From Candidatus Yanofskybacteria bacterium RIFCSPHIGHO2_01_FULL_41_21 (GTDB taxonomy: Bacteria > Patescibacteriota > Minisyncoccia > 2-02-FULL-40-12 > GWA2-44-9), in contig MGJA01000012.1 of the NCBI GenBank assembly GCA_001794025.1, positions 72,455-104,782 on the forward strand: a stretch of 32,328 bases of DNA, given 5' to 3'. This document shows, in pieces, positions 26,000 through 32,328 of this stretch; the first letter of the stretch is position 1; every line of letters begins with the position of its first letter. The notes beneath the pieces were generated by a model. It did not search any database and was not told where the DNA came from. It saw nothing but the letters and a program-made list of their open reading frames with translations. The position numbers were made by a program, and so were the translations under genes.

Positions 26000-26926
26000 T
26001 CATTGCCAGCGATACGCCCGCTTGGCCCACGAAATCAAGTTTTTTATATCTCCAAAACGATCATTGGAACCAAGGACAATAGCAATTATACGATCTTTCT
26101 GATTTGGAACATCTACGATAAGAATCATACACCCAAGAGCGCTATCTGTATATCCTGTTTTTCCACCGACAATATCCGAAAGAACCCCCAAAAGCTGGTC
26201 TGTATTTTTAATTTCGTGAGTGATTTTACCATCAGTTGACACGACTGTTGCGGATGTCTCGCGGGATAAACTCCAAATAGCGTCATAGCGCAAAGCGTAG
26301 ACCACCCCCTTAACTAAATCTCTTGCTGTGGAATAACCTGTGTCATCTAAACCGGCCGGATCAATAAAATGAGTATCAAACATTCCTAAAGATAACGCTT
26401 TAGTATTCATCTCCGCTATTAAATCAACGCTTTTGCTGGTCGCATAATCACGCAAAGCATAGGCGGCATCATTGGATGATTCAATAAACATCATCTGCAT
26501 TAAATCGTGAACGGAAAGGGTCTCCCCGACATAAAGATCTTTACGTTGACCGTCCACCCTGACAGCCGAAGATTTTATTGTGACAATTTCATTAGGACTG
26601 AATTTTTCCCAAACAACGACGGCGTTCATAACTTTCGTCAGTGAAGCGATTGGCAACCTTTCTTTGATATTTTTTTCAAATAGATTCCGATCTGATTTCA
26701 AATCATAAAGAATTGCCGACTTGGCATTCAAAACAACTTCCTCCATTGAAGTATCTAACACCGGTAAATAACTGACGGGATTCGGCGGAATGATAAAGGC
26801 CTGATTATTTTGAGACACTATATTAGGAACCACAGCCGGTATCCGATAAATTGTAATAAAAAAATAGGCGTTCACCAACACCAGAATTGCAACGACAATT
26901 GTCAGTCCTTCTAACTTCCGTTCCAT
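26000..26926 (-). CDS. Peptidase S11 D-Ala-D-Ala carboxypeptidase
   Basis: SLTKV (SxxK), ESSNDAAYAL (SxN), GGKTGYTDSA (KTG). Confidence 0.92.
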   Translation of the reverse strand: MERKLEGLTIVVAILVLVNAYFFITIYRIPAVVPNIVSQNNQAFIIPPNPVSYLPVLDTSMEEVVLNAKSAILYDLKSDRNLFEKNIKERLPIASLTKVMNAVVVWEKFSPNEIVTIKSSAVRVDGQRKDLYVGETLSVHDLMQMMFIESSNDAAYALRDYATSKSVDLIAEMNTKALSLGMFDTHFIDPAGLDDTGYSTARDLVKGVVYALRYDAIWSLSRETSATVVSTDGKITHEIKNTDQLLGVLSDIVGGKTGYTDSALGCMILIVDVPNQKDRIIAIVLGSNDRFGDIKNLISWAKRAYRWQ

Positions 26927-28315
26927 TTATTTTTCTATTTTAATATGAAGTTCTTTTAACTGCTTTTGATCAAGGGGTGATGGTGAATCCATCATTAAAT
27001 CTCGGGCATCCCCTGTTTTTGGAAACGCAATTACTTCCCTAATATTTGGTTCATTATTTAATAAAGTAACTAGGCGATCAAGACCCCAAGCAATTCCGCC
27101 GTGAGGTGGCGCGCCAAAAGAAAACGCTTCCAGCATGTGACCGAAATTTTGGTTAATTCTTTCTTCCGAAAATCCCATAATTTTAAACACGGCCTTGAGC
27201 CCCTCGGGAGTATGATTACGGATACTGCCCCCGCCAATTTCCGAACCATTCAATGCCACGTCATATTGGGTAGTAAGAATATCTCCGATATTTTCCATTT
27301 TCAGTAAATCGTCCATGAATTCGGGCTTAGGAGCAGAAAATGGGTTGTGAGTGAAAGTCCAACCATCATTAGTTTTCTCAAAAAATGGGAAATCGATAAC
27401 CCAACAAAAAGCCAAAAGATTAGGGTCATCTTTATCAGTGCGTAAATCCGGCTTATCAGTACCGTATTTTTCTATTGCTTCTTTGTAAGAAAAACGGGGA
27501 AAAGGAATTTCTTGAATTTTCTTTTCCGGATAAAGATTTTTTACAATGGAAATCAGAAGTTCTTCGTTGAGACGAATTACGTCCTCGCGTTCAACAAAAC
27601 TCATTTCCAAATCCAGTTGAGTAAACTCCGGTTGTCTGTCGCCTCGGGTATCTTCATCCCTAAAACAACGGGCAATCTGAAAATACTTTTCTAAACCGGC
27701 GACCATTAATAACTGCTTGTATTGTTGGGGTGATTGAGGTAGAGCATAAAATGAACCGCTATAAAGACGAGAAGGAACAACATAATCACGAGCCCCTTCG
27801 GGTGTTGATTTAGTTAAAATCGGGGTTTCAATTTCCAAGAATCCATTATCATCAAGATAATCACGAATAAACTTAATTAATTTATGACGAGTAACCATAT
27901 TCTTGGCCATTCGTTCCCGGCGTAAATCAAGATAGCGATATTTCATCCGATGCTCTTCGCCTATCTCCAAGCCATTCGTATCAATCGGGAAGGGCGGGGT
28001 TTCGGATTTATTTAAAATTTCCAGTTCAATCGGCTCAATTTCAACTTTACCGGTCGGTATATCGGCATTGACCATCTTGTCCGGTCGAGCATTAATTTTT
28101 CCTTTCAAATGAATCACCCACTCCGAACGCAACTGGCTGGCCAGCTCATGAATATCCTTATTACCGGGTGTAAAGACAACTTGGGCCATTCCGCTCCGGT
28201 CACGAATATCAATAAAGATTAATTTACCGTGATCACGGCGTGTATGAACCCAACCATAGACGTCAACCGTCTCTCCGACCAAATCCTTAATATCAACAAT
28301 AGAAGTGCGTTTCAT
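26927..28315 (-). CDS. aspS: Aspartyl-tRNA synthetase, short form
   Basis: MKRTSIVDIKDLVGETVDVYGWVHTRRDHGKLIFIDIRDRSG; YLDLRRERMAKNM; FRDEDTRGDRQPEFTQLDLEMSF; GIAWGLDRLV. Start placed at 28315. Confidence 0.95.
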   Translation of the reverse strand: MKRTSIVDIKDLVGETVDVYGWVHTRRDHGKLIFIDIRDRSGMAQVVFTPGNKDIHELASQLRSEWVIHLKGKINARPDKMVNADIPTGKVEIEPIELEILNKSETPPFPIDTNGLEIGEEHRMKYRYLDLRRERMAKNMVTRHKLIKFIRDYLDDNGFLEIETPILTKSTPEGARDYVVPSRLYSGSFYALPQSPQQYKQLLMVAGLEKYFQIARCFRDEDTRGDRQPEFTQLDLEMSFVEREDVIRLNEELLISIVKNLYPEKKIQEIPFPRFSYKEAIEKYGTDKPDLRTDKDDPNLLAFCWVIDFPFFEKTNDGWTFTHNPFSAPKPEFMDDLLKMENIGDILTTQYDVALNGSEIGGGSIRNHTPEGLKAVFKIMGFSEERINQNFGHMLEAFSFGAPPHGGIAWGLDRLVTLLNNEPNIREVIAFPKTGDARDLMMDSPSPLDQKQLKELHIKIEK

Positions 28316-28360
28316 GCAAATATAATAGTATAAAAAACCAACCAAAACAAGAGAATAAAA

Positions 28361-28411
28361 AACGCCGGGCGAGCGAAGAAACGATTAGGTCTCTTCCCTC
28401 GCCTCGGGCGT
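28361..28411 (-). terminator. Imperfect-stem terminator
   Basis: acgccgggcgagcgaag..cttccctcgcctcgggcgt; minus strand continues TTTTTTATT. Confidence 0.7.
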
Positions 28412-28414
28412 GTA

Positions 28415-28927
28415 CTACCCAGCCGCCATTCTTTTGTACAGCCACCAAGGCATGAACTGGATAGCCCAGTCCCGTTTCTGCCACTCCTTTTCCGTGGCAG
28501 TCCAGGGCTGGGTTGAATCCATGCAAAACCAATCTTCTTTTTTGTAGAAACACATCCCGGGATGAGGATAGATTTCCGCCCCGAAGTACCATGCGCCCGC
28601 CTCTTCCCTTGCAACTCTCCTAATGTCTCTCAGACACCGCCACATGTGCGGACCTGCGGCGACTACAATCAAATTCTCAAAGAAATTTGCTTCGGCCCAC
28701 TTGACCGCTTTCTTAGCAATCTGCAACGTGGATGGCGGTTTACCATACTTATCCTTAATGTAAGTAACACTTAGGTTCAACTCTTCAGGAAACTGGATAT
28801 CTTCCTGGGTGAAAATTGGCGCATTATCCTCCATGGCTTTTTTCGCCGTAATACCGGCGATTATCCGATTTGAACGAATTAACGATGGCTTCCCAAAGGC
28901 GAACGCCACGATACCAATCTTCCTCAT
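28415..28927 (-). CDS. Hypothetical protein (possibly YdcF/DUF218-like)
   Basis: Promoter TTGCAA-N17-TATAAT upstream; IGIVAFAFGKPSLIRSNRII..VVAAGPHMWRCLRDIRRV. Confidence 0.6.
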   Translation of the reverse strand: MRKIGIVAFAFGKPSLIRSNRIIAGITAKKAMEDNAPIFTQEDIQFPEELNLSVTYIKDKYGKPPSTLQIAKKAVKWAEANFFENLIVVAAGPHMWRCLRDIRRVAREEAGAWYFGAEIYPHPGMCFYKKEDWFCMDSTQPWTATEKEWQKRDWAIQFMPWWLYKRMAAG

Positions 28928-29016
28928 CACTATCCCACCTTTCTGTGAATGACCAATTCAAACTCTACACGTTAACATTATACCACAATATATCTAAAAT
29001 TGCAAGAAAATTTGTA

Positions 29017-29042
29017 GTAGGTTCAATAAGTAAGTGCAACAC
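29017..29042. mobile_element. Possible solo IS30-type terminal repeat
   Basis: gtaggttcaataagtaagtgcaacac shares aagtgcaacac with the region upstream of the IS30-like ORF at 32279. Confidence 0.3.
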
Positions 29043-29055
29043 TAAAGATGTTCAA

Positions 29056-29709
29056 CTAACGAACTTCCAAAATTGGAACTTCGGCAGGAACTTTGAGAGA
29101 ACTAGGATTCACTCCATCCCAAGAAATTTCACCCTTAACCACCAAGTTGGTGATGTAGGACTGCCAAGCGTGCTCAATCTTGTTGACCCGTTTGGCTAGT
29201 GTCTCGGACGTATCGTCAGGTCGTATCGCGACGGGATACCGAAAGATATCGGGACCATCATCATATTTTTCGGTTACAAAATGTATCGTTACTGCCGAAC
29301 ATTTTACTGTTCCGGCCCGATACGCTTCCATTACCGCTTCATGGACGAAATGACCATACATCCCCGCTCCGCCAAAACGCTTGGCATCACCAGGGTGAAT
29401 ATTGATGGTCCGAGTCGGATCCAAACCTTTGACCATTTTCAGCCAGCCCGAAAGGGAAACAAAATCGGCTTTGGTTTCGGCCACGATTCGCTGGTAGTCC
29501 TCGGCTTCGCGCGGAAGCGGAAAATAGATAAAAGGAACACCCAGTTTATCAGCGCGTGTTCGGACACCACCATGTTTGTGATTTGAAACCACAGCCACAA
29601 TTTCGGCCTCAAGAACACCTAATTGAGAATTCTCCACCAATTCCTGAAAACCGGAACCGCCGTCATCCGGTTCTTTCCCGCCCGATGCAAATACAAGAAG
29701 TTTTTTCAT
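29056..29709 (-). CDS. Phosphoribosylglycinamide formyltransferase-like (PurN family)
   Basis: LVFASGGKEPDDGGSGFQELVE; VSLSGWLKMVKGLDPTRTINIHPGDAKRFGGAGMYG; CSAVTIHFVTEKYDDGPDIFR. Confidence 0.82.
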   Translation of the reverse strand: MKKLLVFASGGKEPDDGGSGFQELVENSQLGVLEAEIVAVVSNHKHGGVRTRADKLGVPFIYFPLPREAEDYQRIVAETKADFVSLSGWLKMVKGLDPTRTINIHPGDAKRFGGAGMYGHFVHEAVMEAYRAGTVKCSAVTIHFVTEKYDDGPDIFRYPVAIRPDDTSETLAKRVNKIEHAWQSYITNLVVKGEISWDGVNPSSLKVPAEVPILEVR

Positions 29710-29781
29710 AGTCATCCTTTCTGGTGCAGATTACCAATAAAACTTGAGAAAATCAAGATTAATAGTATAATACATGGATAT

Positions 29782-29857
29782 GCGCTCATAGCTCAGTTGG
29801 TAGAGCAGCTCCCTTTTAAGGAGACGGTCGTAGGTTCGAATCCTACTGAGCGCACCA
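29782..29857 (+). tRNA. tRNA-Lys (anticodon TTT), CCA encoded
   Basis: Acceptor GCGCTCA/TGAGCGC, D-arm GCTC AGTTGGTA GAGC, anticodon loop CTTTTAA, T-arm GTAGG TTCGAAT CCTAC, A-CCA. Confidence 0.96.
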
Positions 29858-29858
29858 T

Positions 29859-31118
29859 TTAATAAATCTCACGATTGATAAGGGTGTGTATTTTTTTGGC
29901 GTTGTTGTAGATTTTATCGCGATCACCGATGATTGAAACACGCAAAGACAGATAACTATTTAGTTCATCACTCATTCCCTTAAAATACTCTGTCTGACTC
30001 TTCTTTAAAGAAATAATCTTGCCGTCGTCATGATATAAAATATCTTTGGGAATAAAACGGCGAGTGGAAACAGTCGGTACAACTATCACGGTGTGGGCGG
30101 GAACACTAATCAAGTCCGCAATCTTTTTTTCAATAATTTCTAACGCCTGCGGGGATGAATATTTAGCGACTTGATCAAAAAATTTCTGGCTTTCACCGAT
30201 AACCTTAATTTTCTTACCCGCCAGACGTTCTCGGGATTGTTTAGTGTCAATCCGAAAAACCAATCCCGTCATCGGTAAATTACGCTGAATATAGGCGGTA
30301 TATAAAAACTTTAGACGCTCGTCCGAATCAGTGTATAACTTAGCCATAATTTCCTGATCATTAAGAGCCCAAAGTTCTAATGGGTCAATTTTGTGCCTGG
30401 AAAGCCAAATCATAATCATTTTTTGCAGGAAACGCTGGGCAATAAGAGATGACTTGTGAAGATGAACTTCTTTGTACATATATAGATACAACCGTTGAAT
30501 TTGTTTGGCTGATTCAAGGGACTTCTTATCAATCACCAACCCACCCTTCAAATAAATCAGATAATTAAAGACACTTTCCAAATCCGGCCTCTGACCGAAA
30601 CCAGTATGAAAAACATCCCGCTCCAAATAGTCCAACTTATCCATCCCTAAATTTTTATCCATGATTATTTGGCAGAGCGGATTTTTGTGTGCGAAAAGTT
30701 TTTTAATGAACGTGGGGTCTCCGCCCGCTTTCTTAATCTCTTTTTTCATTTCATCAATAATCTTGGCGCCATTTTTGTCATGGTCATATGGTGTCAGCTC
30801 TTCAATTAAATGAGAAAACGGTCCATGGCCGATATCGTGAAGTAAACCAAAAAGAGGAACATTTTTTGCCTCAAATTTAGTGAGATACCCTTCGTCCACC
30901 ATCTTCTTACAAAAACGTAGCGCCTTACTGTAAACACCTAACGCATGTTCAAATCGGTTATGAGAGGCGCCGGGAAAAATAAAAATGGTTGTCCCCAACT
31001 GGGAAACATGCCGAAGCCGTTCAAATCGCGGATGCTCAATAATCGGCATTATCGGCCTAATATCAATTGACTCCCCCGGCGGAATCCGAATATATTTTTT
31101 GTAGTATTTGCTCACCAT
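29859..31118 (-). CDS. HD-domain (dNTPase/SAMHD1-like) phosphohydrolase
   Basis: HPRFERLRHVSQLGTTIFIFPGASHNRFEHALGVY; LLHDIGHGPFSHLIE. Start placed at 31118, just outside the repeat. Confidence 0.88.
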   Translation of the reverse strand: MVSKYYKKYIRIPPGESIDIRPIMPIIEHPRFERLRHVSQLGTTIFIFPGASHNRFEHALGVYSKALRFCKKMVDEGYLTKFEAKNVPLFGLLHDIGHGPFSHLIEELTPYDHDKNGAKIIDEMKKEIKKAGGDPTFIKKLFAHKNPLCQIIMDKNLGMDKLDYLERDVFHTGFGQRPDLESVFNYLIYLKGGLVIDKKSLESAKQIQRLYLYMYKEVHLHKSSLIAQRFLQKMIMIWLSRHKIDPLELWALNDQEIMAKLYTDSDERLKFLYTAYIQRNLPMTGLVFRIDTKQSRERLAGKKIKVIGESQKFFDQVAKYSSPQALEIIEKKIADLISVPAHTVIVVPTVSTRRFIPKDILYHDDGKIISLKKSQTEYFKGMSDELNSYLSLRVSIIGDRDKIYNNAKKIHTLINREIY

Positions 31119-31119
31119 C

Positions 31120-31253
31120 CCAGGTAGTAGAAATTCGACTTGCGCTGGTTGTTTTGCCACGCAAGACGTAAATCAAAGTTTACCTAAATAATATAGCTAG
31201 ATAGTGATTTAAGGTAAGCGCATTGCAAAACCTGTCGAATTTTCACTACCTGG
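31120..31253. repeat. CCAGGTAGT-ended inverted-repeat element (family B), long copy
   Basis: ccaggtagtagaaattcgac .. gtcgaattttcactacctgg, 18/20 match; internal hairpins. Confidence 0.8.
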
Positions 31254-31291
31254 CATATTAAAAACGTAACATATTGTATAAAAAACAAAAG

Positions 31292-31329
31292 CGTCCCTCT
31301 CCAGCTCTGGTAAGAATTGGAGAGGGACG
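31292..31329 (-). terminator. Rho-independent terminator
   Basis: cgtccctctcca..tggagagggacg, followed on minus strand by cTTTTgTTTTTT. Confidence 0.92.
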
Positions 31330-31362
31330 GACTGCGATTCAAGCATCATGTGCGAGGTCGTA

Positions 31363-32133
31363 TCAGACGGGGCGCATCTCCTGTGGTGTCTGCATGACCA
31401 CTAGATCATTCAGATAGCGTCCCGGAGCACGATTGAATTTGTGCTCCTTAAACGGGAGCACTGATGAGTTCACAAATGGCACGAATATCTCGGGCTTCTG
31501 CTCCAGCGTAATCTTGTAGCGTTCAACCATATCGTCAAGATCAGTCAGCCAGCCACTCACGTAGTTGAAGCCAATCGGATCATGAGTGCCTCTGTGGTTG
31601 CGGACAAACATGTCGCGGCCATTCGCATCCACAAACAGAAACGCCTCTAGGTCCGGCATCAACACGTTCTTATCCCAGAGAGCGTTCCGCCGATGCCATT
31701 GCGTTGATATCTGGCACGCTTCGTACTGAACTGGGGTCATGACCACGGTGATGCCACTCATGGTATGGTAGTAGAGCGTGAGACCATGTTCTTTGATCCA
31801 CGCCTCGCGGAGCTTCGCCCGCTCAACATTAACCCTCTCTCTTTCGGATTCGGCTTTGGCTTCAGCCAGCTTCCTCTGGTGAGCTTCCTCTCGTCTCCGA
31901 CGCTCCTCAGCTTGCTCGTCCATTTTCTTGAGCCGATACCTAAGATATGGAGCAACCGAGAACAACGCTACAATAGTGATGCTCCGTACTAGAAAGGACA
32001 GGCGCAAACGCTGAACGCGGTGCCCAACTGTTCTGATAGCAACCTCCTGGCGATAGAACTTTCTCACCGTTGAAGTGTAGCTAACGATATAAAGAACCAT
32101 CCCGATGCTTAACACGATTTCAAAGAACGTCAT
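31363..32133 (-). CDS. Hypothetical membrane protein with charged coiled-coil segment
   Basis: N-terminal TM segments, then DEQAEERRRREEAHQRKLAEAKAESERERVNVERAKLREAW; SD GGAGG upstream. Confidence 0.7.
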   Translation of the reverse strand: MTFFEIVLSIGMVLYIVSYTSTVRKFYRQEVAIRTVGHRVQRLRLSFLVRSITIVALFSVAPYLRYRLKKMDEQAEERRRREEAHQRKLAEAKAESERERVNVERAKLREAWIKEHGLTLYYHTMSGITVVMTPVQYEACQISTQWHRRNALWDKNVLMPDLEAFLFVDANGRDMFVRNHRGTHDPIGFNYVSGWLTDLDDMVERYKITLEQKPEIFVPFVNSSVLPFKEHKFNRAPGRYLNDLVVMQTPQEMRPV

Positions 32134-32278
32134 CTCACACCTCCGCTCCCGTAGGAGCTTGCCTCAGTCCGTCAGGTAGAAATTAAGTACCGTAGCCTAC
32201 AATTTCTATCCCAAGGTAGAGACTAGCCAATCACCATGAAAATTCCCCTTTGAAGTGCAACACCAGTACAATGGGAAG

Positions 32279-32328
32279 ATGACATATAAACATCTAAATC
32301 AGTCAGCTCGGGATCGAATTGAGGTTTT
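32279..32328 (+). mobile_element. IS30-family transposase, N-terminal fragment (runs off window)
   Basis: MTYKHLNQSARDRIEV, typical IS30 transposase start; gaagtgcaacacc upstream resembles a terminal repeat. Confidence 0.75.

Noticed and set aside
31120-31160. N-terminal extension MAKQPAQVEFLLPG of the HD-domain protein
   Set aside because: This stretch is the translated end of repeat family B; the start at 31118 fits the protein family better.

Overview
The window looks like a Patescibacteria/CPR-type chromosome segment, judged from gene content and compact SD-less genes. It carries about 30 protein genes, most on the minus strand, and one tRNA-Lys. Housekeeping genes recognised include mscL, lon, murE-like, ruvA, uvrB, rpsT, ftsW/rodA, mraY, dacA-like, aspS and purN-like. 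An IS30-type transposase starts at the right edge. Two things stand out. (1) A predicted LexA (complete HTH, Ala-Gly cleavage site and Ser/Lys protease) is fused in one ORF to a DPPY-type DNA methyltransferase, and lies tail-to-tail with a TaqI-like restriction endonuclease, suggesting a restriction-modification system wired to the SOS response. (2) The window holds an unusual number of palindromic or branched repeat elements. A ~60-nt core recurs three times, each copy enclosed by inverted arms that differ between copies but still pair. Two copies lie in-frame, in different reading frames, in one membrane-protein gene. There is also a CCAGGTAGT-ended element (2 copies), a 24-nt hairpin repeat (3 copies, two bracketing a TrpR-like gene), a 19-bp-closed three-way-junction structure behind lon, and a 54-bp perfect palindrome behind uvrB. 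Short repeats also appear inside the RuvA and MurE coding sequences. Other points: a family-4-like UDG with no cysteines, a short AspRS apparently lacking the GAD domain, and two contrasting gene-expression grammars. All calls come from reading sequence by eye; no database search was run.
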